NCBI RefSeq assembly: GCF_024609325.1 | Contig: NZ_JANHMQ010000002.1 | Location: forward strand, 558,001-622,000 | Length of the DNA stretch: 64,000 nt | From: Geothrix fuzhouensis | Lineage (GTDB): Bacteria; Acidobacteriota; Holophagae; Holophagales; Holophagaceae | Direction of reading: 5' to 3' | The notes under the pieces: model-generated | What the model was told of the DNA's origin: nothing | The model's input: only the letters and a program-made list of their open reading frames with translations | The model's database searches: none | In this document: piece after piece, positions 52,560 through 61,058 of the stretch | How the letters are laid out: every line of letters starts with the position of its first letter | How positions within the stretch are numbered: position 1 is the first letter of the stretch | Made by a program: the position numbers and the translations under genes

Positions 52560-53155
52560 CAGGCGGGCCGCTCGGAGAGGACCTTGTCCACGATGCCGTA
52601 TTCCAGGGCTTCTTCGGCGCCCATGAAGTAGTCGCGGTCCATGTCCTTCATGACCTTCTTCAACGGCTGGCCCGTGTGCTTGGCGAAGGTGGCGGCGAGG
52701 TTCTCTTTCAACCGCTGGATCTCCTTGAAGGTGATCTCGATTTCGGTGGCCTGCCCCTGGGCGCCGCCGCTGGGTTGGTGGATCATGATGCGGGCGTTGG
52801 GGAGGGCGAAGCGCTTGCCCCGCGTGCCGGCGGCCAGCAGGTGGGCGCCCATGGAGGCGCACTGGCCGATGCAGTAGGTGACGATGTCGTTCTTCACGAA
52901 CTGCATGGTGTCGTAGATGGCCAGGCCCGCGGTGACGCTCCCGCCGGGGCTGTTGATGTAGATCTGGATGTCCTTGTCCGGGTCCTCGCTCTCGAGGAAG
53001 AGCATCTGGGCCACGATGGCGTTGGCCACGTTGTCGTCGATGGCGGTGCCCAGGAAGATGATGTTGTCCTTCAGCAGGCGCGAATAGATGTCGTAGCTGC
53101 GCTCGCCGCGGGGCGTCTGCTCGATGACGATGGGGGGGTAGTAGCTGCTGGGCAT
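52559..53155 (-). CDS. clpP: ATP-dependent Clp protease proteolytic subunit
   Basis: A 198-residue serine peptidase. The catalytic residues are S101 ([11 protein letters not shown]), H126 (MIHQPSGG) and D175 (DRDYFMGA). [19 protein letters not shown] is the oxyanion strand. The common GQAASMGA is GQCASMGA here, a conservative change next to the nucleophile. The ATG at 53155 is chosen; the frame is open upstream, but that part falls in the tig 3' end. clpX, usually next, is absent: hisC follows instead. Confidence 0.96.
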   Translation of the reverse strand: MPSSYYPPIVIEQTPRGERSYDIYSRLLKDNIIFLGTAIDDNVANAIVAQMLFLESEDPDKDIQIYINSPGGSVTAGLAIYDTMQFVKNDIVTYCIGQCASMGAHLLAAGTRGKRFALPNARIMIHQPSGGAQGQATEIEITFKEIQRLKENLAATFAKHTGQPLKKVMKDMDRDYFMGAEEALEYGIVDKVLSERPA

Positions 53156-53188
53156 GGGCCCTCCGGCTGAACCTTCAGGATAAAGCAA

Positions 53189-53210
53189 GAAGGCGCCCGC
53201 AGGCGCCTTC
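53189..53210 (-). terminator. Hairpin between tig and clpP
   Basis: GAAGGCGCC (53189-53197) pairs perfectly with GGCGCCTTC (53202-53210) around CGCA. No T run follows on the minus strand, so it may attenuate transcription or stabilise mRNA ends between tig and clpP rather than stop transcription fully. Confidence 0.55.
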
Positions 53211-53231
53211 CGCGTGGAATCGCACAGACTG

Positions 53232-54884
53232 CTACTTCTTGGCCGCGGGCTTCTTGGCCTTGGGCTTCTCCTCGGCGGGCTCATCCTTCTTGGCGGCGGC
53301 CTTCTTCGGCTTGTCCGCGGCGGACTCGTCCTTCTTGGTAGCCTTCTTGGGCTTCTCTTCGACCTCGGGCTCGGCCTTGGCCTTCTTGGCCGCGGGCTTC
53401 TTGGCAGGCGCGGCGTCTTCCTCGTGGCCATGCTCGTGGTCGTGGTCACAATCGGGGCCGTGGACGTGCTCCGCGGGGGCTACGGCAGCGGGCTCGCCGC
53501 CCTCCTGGCCTTCGAGGTCGCCGCCCTCCAGGCCGCCGGCATCGAAGCGGTTAACGGGCAGGCCCGCCTCGCGCTTGCGCTCCAGCTCGACCAGGGCCTC
53601 GAAGGCGGCCTTGTCCAGCTGCTCTTCCGTGACCTTGGCGGTGCTGAGTAGGTGGGTGAAGATGCGGTCGGTGCGGAGGCGGCCTTTGATCTCGGTGGTG
53701 TTACCACGTCGCTCCAGTTCAGCCTTGAAGGCCTCGAAGGGCTGCTGCACCTGGTTTTCGGCCATGAAGGTCCGGATCTCGGCGTCAATGTCCGCCTCAG
53801 GCACCTCGATGGACTCGGTGTTCCCGATGGCCTGGAGCAGGTAGCCGCTGCGGACCGCGCGCTCGGCATCGTTCTGGCGGTACTGGCGGTAGGCCTGCCA
53901 GTTGACCTTCTTGGGATCCATGCCCTGGCGGGACACGTGCTGGGCGAACTCCTGGCAGTAGTCATCGAGCTGCAAAGCCACCATGGAGCGAGGCACCTCG
54001 AAGGGCGCGGCCTCCAGGAGGGTGTCGAGCATGGTGGCGTGGAGGCGGGCTATGGCGTCCCGTTCCGAAGCCTCTTCCAGGTCCTTCTTCACGGCGGCCT
54101 TCAGGGCTTCGAGATTCTCGAAGGCGCCCATGTCCTTGGCGAAGTCGTCGCCCAGGACGGGCACTTCCTTGCGGCGGATGTCCTTGACCTGGACCTCGTA
54201 GGCCAGGGTCTTGCCGGCGAGGACCTTGTTGGCCTCATCCTCGGGGTGGGTCAGGTTGAAGGCCTTCTTCTCGTCGATCTTCATGCCGAGGATTTGGGCA
54301 TCAAAGGGACGCGTCCCGTCGATTTCCAGCACCTGGTCCTGATAGCTCTGGGCCTTGAGGCCCTGGGGTTTTACACGGATGTCGCAAGTGACCACCAGAC
54401 CCTGCGCCACGGCGCTGTCCTCGACCGGCAGGAGCTTGGTGGCCCGCTGGCGGAGCCCTTCCAGGTGCTCGGCCACCGTGGCCTCATCAATGGCCCGCTT
54501 CTTCTTGGTGAGGGCCATCGCCTTGTAGTCCGGCAGGGTTACCTCGGGCGCCACGTCGAACTGGGCACGGAAGACGGCGTCGGCGCCCTCCTTCAGGTCC
54601 AGCTTCTCCAGGGAGGGATGGGAGATGGGCAGGGCGCCGGCTTCCTGGGCGGCCTTCCAGAAGTGCTTCTCCACCAGCTGCTGAGCCACGTCGGACTGGA
54701 TTTCCCGGGCGTAACGCTGCATCAGGACGGGCCGGGGGGCCTTGCCGGGGCGGAAGCCGGGGATGCGGACTTTCGGCGCGATCTTCGCCACCACCTCGTT
54801 GAAGGTGGCGCTCACCTCGGCGGCGGGCACCGTCACTTCGACGGCCTTGCGGGTGGGGGACTGGTGGTGCAGGGTGGCGGACAT
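53232..54884 (-). CDS. tig: Trigger factor with a long charged C-terminal tail
   Basis: The protein has 550 residues, about 100 more than usual. The N-terminal ribosome-binding domain has the signature [15 protein letters not shown]. The PPIase domain (about 150-240) reads [11 protein letters not shown]...[20 protein letters not shown]. The helical chaperone domain follows to about residue 450. After that comes a His-rich stretch ([18 protein letters not shown]) and then about 60 residues of Lys/Ala/Pro/Glu repeats ([20 protein letters not shown] and similar), like a histone-H1 tail. It binds nascent chains at the ribosome exit. The tail could bind metal or RNA, but this is unproven. It starts 82 bases after tRNA-Leu. 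Confidence 0.94.
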   Translation of the reverse strand: MSATLHHQSPTRKAVEVTVPAAEVSATFNEVVAKIAPKVRIPGFRPGKAPRPVLMQRYAREIQSDVAQQLVEKHFWKAAQEAGALPISHPSLEKLDLKEGADAVFRAQFDVAPEVTLPDYKAMALTKKKRAIDEATVAEHLEGLRQRATKLLPVEDSAVAQGLVVTCDIRVKPQGLKAQSYQDQVLEIDGTRPFDAQILGMKIDEKKAFNLTHPEDEANKVLAGKTLAYEVQVKDIRRKEVPVLGDDFAKDMGAFENLEALKAAVKKDLEEASERDAIARLHATMLDTLLEAAPFEVPRSMVALQLDDYCQEFAQHVSRQGMDPKKVNWQAYRQYRQNDAERAVRSGYLLQAIGNTESIEVPEADIDAEIRTFMAENQVQQPFEAFKAELERRGNTTEIKGRLRTDRIFTHLLSTAKVTEEQLDKAAFEALVELERKREAGLPVNRFDAGGLEGGDLEGQEGGEPAAVAPAEHVHGPDCDHDHEHGHEEDAAPAKKPAAKKAKAEPEVEEKPKKATKKDESAADKPKKAAAKKDEPAEEKPKAKKPAAKK

Positions 54885-54965
54885 GGGTGCTCCGTGTGAT
54901 GCGGTTGTTTCGGTCCTCTTGGCTTGGCTTCCTTCACTTCAGACGTGGTGCAGGTGCTTCTGAAG

Positions 54966-55050
54966 TGGTGCGAACGGTCGGACTCGAACCGACACGGTGT
55001 GAACCGCTGGAACCTAAATCCAGTGCGTCTACCAGTTCCGCCACGCTCGC
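54966..55050 (-). tRNA. tRNA-Leu (anticodon UAG)
   Basis: An 85-base class II tRNA with CCA encoded (54966-54968). The acceptor stem is GCGAGCG with CGTTCGC; the anticodon stem-loop is CTGGA-TTTAGGT-TCCAG, giving UAG; a variable arm and the TTCGAGTC T-loop are present. It lies between tRNA-Arg and tig. Confidence 0.96.
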
Positions 55051-55074
55051 AGGGATGCCAAGTTGTCATTTCGG

Positions 55075-55151
55075 TGGTGCGCCCAGAGCGACTCGAACGC
55101 CCGACCCTCAGGTTCGAAGCCTGATGCTCTATCCAGCTGAGCTATGGGCGC
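55075..55151 (-). tRNA. tRNA-Arg (anticodon UCG)
   Basis: A 77-base tRNA with CCA encoded. The acceptor stem GCGCCCA pairs with TGGGCGC; the anticodon stem-loop TCAGG-CTTCGAA-CCTGA gives UCG, reading CGA. It is 24 bases upstream of tRNA-Leu on the same strand, probably one transcript. A -10-like TAGACT lies just upstream near 55170. Confidence 0.96.
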
Positions 55152-55205
55152 GCACCGAATCCACTAGTCTACCTGGAAGGGCGGGACGCTTCGAGCCCGG
55201 ATGCA

Positions 55206-56141
55206 TCAGGCCTGGAGACACCAGGCATCTTCGGCTCCGTTCTGCCTCAACACGGCCAGGGTGGTGTCATCCAGGCCCATGGACCGGGCGGCGGTGGCCT
55301 CGGTCCCCAGGTCGCAGGGGATGAGGCCAGGGTCGTCCGTGCCCAGGGCGCAGCGCACACCGGCGCGCAGCATGCGGGGCAGGGGGTGGGGGACCACGTC
55401 GACCGCCAGGGCCGCATTCGAGCTGGGGCAGACGTCCACGGGGATGCGGCGCTCCGCCAGCAGGTCCAGGGTGGCGTCGTCGGCCCGGAGGCCATGGACG
55501 ATGCGGGCGACGCCGCCTTCCAGGACCGCCTCCCGGACATTCGAGCCCGGGCCGTTCTCGCCCGCATGGGCGGCGATGCGCAAGCCCGCGGCCTGGGCGC
55601 GTTCGAAGACCGGCGCCCAGTCGCGGAAGGGGGAGCCCTCCAGCCCGCCGGTGGAGAAGCCTTTCACGTAGGGCGGCAGGTCCGGCAGCACCAGGTCGAG
55701 GACCGCATGGCCATGCTTGGGGCCGAAGTGGTTCACGGCATCCACCACCACACAGCCTCGGACGCCCTCTGCCAGCGCCTCGGCCAGGCCCTCCTCCAGG
55801 CCGCGCCAGAAGGCATCGAGGGTGATCTGGCCACGATAAACCACCAGGAAATGGGGTGAGGCCCAGAGGTCGAAGCCCACGCCTCCCGCCTGGCGGGTGC
55901 GCCGCGCCACGGCGCGGACCGCTTCCTGCACGGCCTGTTGGCTGTCCAGCAACGCCGCACCGAAGAGGAAGGCCTCGATGAAGCCCTCGAAGGGCACGGC
56001 GCCGCCGGACCACAGGGTTCCCAGCGGCCCCGGCAGCGCCAGTCCGCGGCGTTCCGCCTCGCTCCGGACCCAGGCCGAATCCAGGGCCCCCTCCAGGTGG
56101 GTGTGGCGGTCCACGAGAGGATGGCTCGACGGATCACTCAT
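55206..56141 (-). CDS. Adenosine deaminase-family amidohydrolase
   Basis: The protein has 311 residues. Zinc ligands and catalytic residues follow the family: HTHLEGAL (HxH) near residue 13, HAGE near 193, the H of VHGL near 216, and GTDDPG near 268; CPSSN is also present. It deaminates adenosine, adenine or a related aminopurine. It is shorter than typical adenosine deaminase (about 330-350), so the substrate is uncertain. There is no signal peptide. Confidence 0.88.
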   Translation of the reverse strand: MSDPSSHPLVDRHTHLEGALDSAWVRSEAERRGLALPGPLGTLWSGGAVPFEGFIEAFLFGAALLDSQQAVQEAVRAVARRTRQAGGVGFDLWASPHFLVVYRGQITLDAFWRGLEEGLAEALAEGVRGCVVVDAVNHFGPKHGHAVLDLVLPDLPPYVKGFSTGGLEGSPFRDWAPVFERAQAAGLRIAAHAGENGPGSNVREAVLEGGVARIVHGLRADDATLDLLAERRIPVDVCPSSNAALAVDVVPHPLPRMLRAGVRCALGTDDPGLIPCDLGTEATAARSMGLDDTTLAVLRQNGAEDAWCLQA

Positions 56142-56196
56142 CCCGGCCTCTCCCAGATGGCCTTCTCCCTCACAGCGAATGAGCGCAGCTCATTCG

Positions 56197-56490
56197 CTAC
56201 TCGTCGTAGTCGTCCATGCGGAGATCCCCGGGGTCGAAGCCTTCACCGCGGCCTCGTTCGAGAGGCACGCCGCTTTCGCTGAAAGCCTCCTCGAGGTTCT
56301 CGGCTTCAGGCTCGGGAGTGAAGTCGTCCTCGATGACGTGGACGCTCTTCTCCTTCTTCACGACGCGAGGTTTGGCGGGAGCCGCCTTCTGGTTCGCGCC
56401 GCACTTGGGACACAATGCCTCCGGCTTCCCGAAGTCATAGAACTTCGTCGCACATTGGAAACACGTAAACTTCTTGCCGAGATCTGCCAT
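56197..56490 (-). CDS. Zinc-ribbon protein (TIGR02300-like)
   Basis: A 97-residue protein. An N-terminal zinc ribbon reads KKFTCFQCATKFYDFGKPEA and then LCPKCGANQ, with a CxxC...CxxC set. The remainder is a charged, acidic, probably disordered tail ending RMDDYDE. 'FYDF.K....CPKCG' is the signature of the TIGR02300/FYDLN-acid family, whose role is not known. The ATG at 56490 begins the ribbon; the upstream open frame has no homology. Confidence 0.82.
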   Translation of the reverse strand: MADLGKKFTCFQCATKFYDFGKPEALCPKCGANQKAAPAKPRVVKKEKSVHVIEDDFTPEPEAENLEEAFSESGVPLERGRGEGFDPGDLRMDDYDE

Positions 56491-56572
56491 TGACTTGTTC
56501 CTCGCCCATGCCCAAAGGAACAAGGTTCTACCAGAGTCGGCCGCTGTTGTCACCCTTTTCTGATGAGAGGGT

Positions 56573-57649
56573 TCAGGGCCAGGGGACTCTTCCCAGCTTG
56601 GAAGCATCGTCATCGCATAACTGATGAACAAGGGTGCTGGTGAAAAGCCGGTGTCGAACCTCGACATCCTCTCCGAAACGTTCTACGAAGGTGGCACGGC
56701 TGCGTTCGAGCTCATCCCGGAGCAACCCATACAGGTTGCCTTGGGCGCGGGCCTGGGCGACCTTCTCCGGGAAGTACAGCTCCACGTCACCCACCAGGAC
56801 GCGGGCCAGCCGTTCCGCGGCGGCGCGGGTCTTGGGATCCAGGTCCGCCACGGGAGGGGCCTCGATGGTCTCCGGCACCATTTGCGTGGGGGCGCTCGAC
56901 TGGGTGCTTGCGCTGGGCTGGGTGCTGGCGCTGGGCTGGGGCAGGAGAGAGGGCGGCGGGGCATGGGCTGGCTCGTCCTTGCCTGCGGCCAGGCTGCCCA
57001 GGGCGGCGGAAGCTGCCAGCACGAGGGCGCGCACCAGTTCGGGATGGTCCAGGTTCTGGCGGAGGCCGCTGTCCACGAGCAGCAGGGCCACGGTCTTCCG
57101 CTTGTGGCGGATGGGGAGGATGACGACGTCGGCGGCTTCGTAGGGGCTGAGCAGGGAGAGCAGGGCCGAGTAGCCGGCACCCTTCTTCCGCAGAGACCGG
57201 CCCAGGCCCTGGATGATCGCCTCCAGATCAGGGGGTGGCACCACGGCACCGGGTTTCAGGGGAGCGGTCGCCTCGAAGCCGCGCTGGGCATAGAAGGAGG
57301 CCAACCCCTGTTTGAGAATGAAGAGGGCACTGCGTTCCACGAGGGGCTGCAGGCCATCCAGCAGGCGCTTGAGCAGATCGCCCTGGGACGGGGCCCCTTC
57401 AATGAGGTCGAGAGCCCCCGCGAAAGCCGTCATGGTGCTGCTGGATCCAGCCTCGTCGGGAGCCTGGGCCGGGAGGGCCTGGCGCAGCCGCTCCAGGAGC
57501 GCCTCATCGGGATGGAAGCGCTCCATGGCTAGCTGCCAGGTGGCGATCACTTCCTCGAGCAGGCTCTGGTTCTTCTGATTCAGCCACGTTTCCAGAGGCC
57601 CGCGAAGGGCGTCGTGGGTGGGCTGGTCCTCAGGGCGGGGGGCGCTCAT
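56573..57649 (-). CDS. GAF-like domain protein of unknown function
   Basis: The protein has 358 residues. The central part (about 75-225) resembles a GAF-type sensory domain (VERSALFILKQGLASFYAQR, VVILPIRHKRKTVALLLVDS). A low-complexity Pro/Ser/Gln linker (about 230-255) contains PSASTQ hexapeptide repeats. The last 90 residues (ARVLVGDVELYFPEKVAQAR, NLYGLLRDELERSRATFVER) form a conserved helical block often found at the end of Acidobacteria/Deltaproteobacteria-type regulators. No enzyme motif is seen. It is divergent from the STAS-phosphatase operon and may feed it signals (inference). Confidence 0.6.
   Translation of the reverse strand: MSAPRPEDQPTHDALRGPLETWLNQKNQSLLEEVIATWQLAMERFHPDEALLERLRQALPAQAPDEAGSSSTMTAFAGALDLIEGAPSQGDLLKRLLDGLQPLVERSALFILKQGLASFYAQRGFEATAPLKPGAVVPPPDLEAIIQGLGRSLRKKGAGYSALLSLLSPYEAADVVILPIRHKRKTVALLLVDSGLRQNLDHPELVRALVLAASAALGSLAAGKDEPAHAPPPSLLPQPSASTQPSASTQSSAPTQMVPETIEAPPVADLDPKTRAAAERLARVLVGDVELYFPEKVAQARAQGNLYGLLRDELERSRATFVERFGEDVEVRHRLFTSTLVHQLCDDDASKLGRVPWP
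56900..56941. repeat. 18-bp tandem repeat inside a coding sequence
   Basis: Two nearly identical 18-base units (CTGGGTGCTTGCGCTGGG and CTGGGTGCTGGCGCTGGG) and a partial third encode PSASTQ repeats on the minus strand. The array lies in the linker of the GAF-like protein and could vary in copy number without a frameshift. Confidence 0.7.
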
Positions 57650-57765
57650 TGGGGGCTCGTGCGAAAGGTTCCGGTCCAGGGTATCCCAGTTCGGGGCGGA
57701 ACCCCGTCTGCTGGCAATTGGCCCAGGGAACCGATAGGATGGCCCAGGTTCCTTGGAGATGGCGG

Positions 57766-58125
57766 ATGGCGGATCTTTCCATTGCGGTGAGGCAGGCTGG
57801 TGACGTGGCGGTGCTGCTGCCGGCAGGCTTCATCAACGCCCATACCGTCCGCGAGTTCGAGGAGGCCCTGGAAGGGCTGGTCCGGGACGGACGCTATACG
57901 ATTCTTCTCAACTGCAAGAATCTCAATTACATAAGCTCCGCCGGACTGGGGGCCATCATGGGCCTCATCGAGACGGTTCGGGATCATCAGGGCGACATCC
58001 TCTTGTCTGACCTCCAGCCGAACGTCTTCGCCATCTTCGACACTCTGGGGTTCACCCAGCTCTACCGGGTCTTCGGCGATGAGGACCAGGCGCTGGCCGC
58101 GGTCACGCCGGAGTGGAAAGGGTGA
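57766..58125 (+). CDS. STAS-domain anti-anti-sigma factor
   Basis: The protein has 119 residues, a single STAS domain. The key phosphorylatable Ser lies in NLNYISSAGLGAIMGLI, which matches the RsbV/SpoIIAA signature. It captures the anti-sigma kinase when dephosphorylated. The ATG at 57766 has GGAG 7 bases upstream; earlier in-frame ATGs lack a ribosome site. The next gene starts at or across its stop, and the phosphatase gene follows, giving a complete partner-switching set. Confidence 0.92.
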   Translation: MADLSIAVRQAGDVAVLLPAGFINAHTVREFEEALEGLVRDGRYTILLNCKNLNYISSAGLGAIMGLIETVRDHQGDILLSDLQPNVFAIFDTLGFTQLYRVFGDEDQALAAVTPEWKG

Positions 58126-58127
58126 AC

Positions 58128-58565
58128 GTGGCCGCCACCATGGAACCAGCCGAGTTCCGACTCGTGATCCCGAGTCAGACCCGCTATCTGAATCTGGTGA
58201 CGGGGCTGGCCAAGCGGGCTTCCCTGGTGGCCGGCCTCGACGACGCCACCGCTGCCAAGGTGAGCATCGCCGTGGACGAGGCGGTGACCAACGTGATCCT
58301 CCACGCCTACCACGGCGAGGGCGAGCACAGCGTCGAGCTGGAGCTGCGCTTCACCGAGCTGGCGCTGGAGATCCACATCCTCCACTCCGGTCAGGGCCTC
58401 CGCGAGGACCAGGTCGTGCTGCCGGATCCGAAGGAGTACATCAAGCACCCCCGGAAGGGCGGGCTCGGTCTGCTGCTCATGAGCCGCTTCATGGATGAAG
58501 TGCGGTTTAAGGCGGATGACGCCTCTGGCCGGAACGAGTGCTGCCTGATCAAGAAGCTGGACTGA
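58128..58565 (+). CDS. Anti-sigma-type serine kinase (HATPase, RsbW-like)
   Basis: About 145 residues. The GHKL ATPase motifs are the N-box KVSIAVDEAVTNVILHAY, a G1-like HSGQGL, and the G2 box GGLGLLLMSRFMDEV. Such kinases phosphorylate the STAS protein and hold a sigma factor or other target. Several start codons compete: GTG 58113, GTG 58122 (overlapping the STAS stop), GTG 58128 and ATG 58140. GTG 58128 is taken because AAAGG lies about 6 bases before it. No sigma factor gene is adjacent. Confidence 0.9.
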   Translation: MAATMEPAEFRLVIPSQTRYLNLVTGLAKRASLVAGLDDATAAKVSIAVDEAVTNVILHAYHGEGEHSVELELRFTELALEIHILHSGQGLREDQVVLPDPKEYIKHPRKGGLGLLLMSRFMDEVRFKADDASGRNECCLIKKLD

Positions 58566-58584
58566 AGCCCTGGGTCCGCCCGCC

Positions 58585-60177
58585 ATGCCGACCAATCCCT
58601 TCGACCGCCTTCGCCAACTGGCGCTGAAGATCCCGGAAGGAGCCCAGGAGCTGCTTCCGCTCATCGACTTTCTGGAGACTTTCCCGGAGCAGGGCACCGA
58701 AGAGGACCTTGTCCATCTGGTGGGGGTCACCGTCATGGGCATCGCCAGGACGGGGCAAGGCGGCCTGTGGGATGGCGGCAAGTGGCTGTTCCTCAGGGGG
58801 GCGGCGCCAGCCTTTCCCACTCACCCCGGCGAGGGCTGGCAGGTCCTGCCCTGGGCCTACGGTGAGGAGATCTACGGCCACCTGGTCCTGCGGGCCGAGG
58901 CGCTGCCAGGGGCGGTGCCGCTGCTGCTGTCCATCAGCGCCCCTCTGCTGGCCTGGCGCCGGGCCGAGGCGGTGCGCAGCTCCCAGAACCAGGCTCTGGC
59001 CCTGCAGTTGTCCCGCCTGAATACGGTCTTCGAGCTCACCCGCAACCTGGGCCAGGTGGAGACCCGGCAGGATCTGGTCCGGCTGATGGCCAACACGCTC
59101 ATGGGTGAATTCCGGATCATGCGCCTCCTGGTGGTGGATGCCCAGGGCGCCGTCCTGCACGGGAAGGGGCTCGGGCAACTCCCGGAAGTCCTGGAAGGGG
59201 ATAGCCTGCATGCGCTGGTGGAGGCGAAGGGCCTGGTCCACGCCGTCGAACTGTTGGACCAGAACCACAGTCACGGCTTTGCCTACGCTGCGGATCCGGC
59301 GGTGGGGAAGCTGTCCGAGGACGACGAAGTATTCCTGCACACCCTGCTGAATCTCACCTCCTCCCAGCTGTCGAGCCTGGAGTTCCGCGAAGCCCGCATC
59401 CAGGCCGAGCGCATGGAAAAGGACCTGGACCTGGCCCGGGACATCCAGCGCAGCCTGCTGCCCAAGACGCTGCCCGAGCCCAGCGGCTGGCAATGCGCCG
59501 CGGCGAATCTGCCCTACCAGGCCGTGGGCGGCGATCTCTATGACCTCTGGATGGCTCGGGACGAGGAACTGGGCGAGCGGCTCCACATGGCGGTGGGTGA
59601 CATTTCGGGCAAGGGTCTGCCCGCGTCGCTGATGATGACCCAGCTCTCCGCCTTCCTCCGAGCCCTGGGGGGGCGCCGGGTGTCGGACTGGGGCAAGCTG
59701 GCGGAGCGGCTAAACCGTCGCATGAACGACGTCCGGGACGGCAACCGCTACACCACCCTGTTTGCCGCGAGCCTCAATCCGCTTAACGGCGATTTCCGGT
59801 TCGTGAACGGGGGTCACAATCCACCGCTGCTCATCCGTGCCAGCGGCGAGGTGGTCCGGCTGGACCCCACCGGCCCCATGGTGGGCCTGCTGCCCGGCGC
59901 CACCTTCACGGAGGGTCGCGCGGCCATGGGGTCGGGGGATGTGCTCGTGATCTTCACCGACGGCCTCGTCGAAGCCGAGAACGCCGCGGGCGAGGAACTG
60001 GGTGACGGCCGGCTGGCCGACGTCATCCTGAGGCGCCCCCAGGCCGGTGCGGATGAACTGTTCGAGGCCCTGCTGGTGGAGGCCTTCCGGCACCTCGAGG
60101 AGGGCCGCTTCCGGGACGACGTGACCCTGGTGGTCGTCAAGCGCATGGCTGAAGCACAGGGCCTGAACGCCCCTTGA
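58585..60177 (+). CDS. PP2C/SpoIIE-family serine phosphatase with sensory N-terminus (RsbU-like)
   Basis: The protein has 530 residues. A GAF-like sensor occupies about 140-270. A coiled signalling helix leads to DLARDIQRSLLPKTLPEPSG, the standard start of SpoIIE phosphatases. Metal-binding Asp residues lie in AVGGDLYDLW, VGDISGKGLPASLMMTQLSA, and DVLVIFTDGLVEAENAAGEE; the domain ends FRDDVTLVVVKR. It dephosphorylates the STAS protein in response to a signal sensed by the N-terminal part. It is 19 bases after the kinase gene. Confidence 0.93.
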   Translation: MPTNPFDRLRQLALKIPEGAQELLPLIDFLETFPEQGTEEDLVHLVGVTVMGIARTGQGGLWDGGKWLFLRGAAPAFPTHPGEGWQVLPWAYGEEIYGHLVLRAEALPGAVPLLLSISAPLLAWRRAEAVRSSQNQALALQLSRLNTVFELTRNLGQVETRQDLVRLMANTLMGEFRIMRLLVVDAQGAVLHGKGLGQLPEVLEGDSLHALVEAKGLVHAVELLDQNHSHGFAYAADPAVGKLSEDDEVFLHTLLNLTSSQLSSLEFREARIQAERMEKDLDLARDIQRSLLPKTLPEPSGWQCAAANLPYQAVGGDLYDLWMARDEELGERLHMAVGDISGKGLPASLMMTQLSAFLRALGGRRVSDWGKLAERLNRRMNDVRDGNRYTTLFAASLNPLNGDFRFVNGGHNPPLLIRASGEVVRLDPTGPMVGLLPGATFTEGRAAMGSGDVLVIFTDGLVEAENAAGEELGDGRLADVILRRPQAGADELFEALLVEAFRHLEEGRFRDDVTLVVVKRMAEAQGLNAP

Positions 60178-60211
60178 TCCGTTCCGTATCCTGGTACCTG
60201 GAGGCAGTTGC

Positions 60212-61051
60212 ATGAACCAGGCGAAAACCCTTCTCATCATCGTGGCCATGACCGGGCTGCTGGTGTGGATCGGCGATTATTTCGGGGGCCAATCCGGCAT
60301 GGTGCTGGCCCTCGCCATCGGCCTCGTGATGAACGGGGTGAGCTACTTCTTCTCCGACAAGATCGTGCTGGCCAGCTATGGCGCCAAGGTGGTGACGCAG
60401 GCCGACGCCCCCGAACTCTACGCCATCGTGGCGAACCTGACCCAGCGGGCCGGCCTGCCCATGCCCCGCATCGCCATCATCCCCGAGGACACCCCGAACG
60501 CCTTTGCCACGGGTCGGAACCCTGAGCACGCCGTGGTGGCCGTCACCGAAGGCATCATGCGGATCCTCAGCCGGCCCGAGCTGGAAGCCGTCATCGGCCA
60601 CGAGCTGGGCCACGTGAAGCACCGGGACATCCTCATCGGCAGCATGGCGGCGGTGCTGGCCCAGGCCATCATGTTCCTGTCCCGCATGGCCATGTGGGTC
60701 AGTCCCCGGGACGAGGAGGGCCGCTCCAACCCCCTGGCCGGCATCGCCATCATGATCCTCGGCCCCCTGGCCGCGATCCTGCTTCAGATGGCCGTGAGCC
60801 GCTCCCGCGAGTACCTGGCGGACGACTACAGCGCCCACCTCACGGGTCGGCCCGACATGCTGGCCTCGGCCCTGGAGCGCCTGCAGAGCTACAACCAGCA
60901 GCTGCCCATGCAATCTGCCCAGCCCGCCACGGCGCACATGATGATCGTGAACCCCCTGAGCGCGGGCGGCCTCATGAGCCTCTTCTCCACCCACCCCCCC
61001 ATGGCGGTGCGGGTGGAGCGGCTGCGGCGCATGCCCATCGAGGCCCGGTAG
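60212..61051 (+). CDS. htpX: Membrane zinc metalloprotease HtpX
   Basis: The protein has 279 residues, near the usual length. Two N-terminal membrane helices (TLLIIVAMTGLLVWIGDYFG, MVLALAIGLVMNGVSYFF) are followed by FATGRNPEHAVVAVTEGIM and the zinc site H130-ELGH134. Two more helices lie at about 150-190, and SRSREYLADDYSA carries the third ligand Glu. HtpX removes misfolded membrane proteins. GGAGG lies 7 bases before the ATG. It may be read from the partner-switch operon 34 bases upstream. Confidence 0.96.
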   Translation: MNQAKTLLIIVAMTGLLVWIGDYFGGQSGMVLALAIGLVMNGVSYFFSDKIVLASYGAKVVTQADAPELYAIVANLTQRAGLPMPRIAIIPEDTPNAFATGRNPEHAVVAVTEGIMRILSRPELEAVIGHELGHVKHRDILIGSMAAVLAQAIMFLSRMAMWVSPRDEEGRSNPLAGIAIMILGPLAAILLQMAVSRSREYLADDYSAHLTGRPDMLASALERLQSYNQQLPMQSAQPATAHMMIVNPLSAGGLMSLFSTHPPMAVRVERLRRMPIEAR

Positions 61052-61058
61052 ATCCTGA

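Noticed and set aside
54966-55151. tRNA genes as an integration site for a genomic island
   Set aside because: Both tRNAs are intact, no integrase or direct repeat of a tRNA end is seen, and the flanking genes are housekeeping genes.
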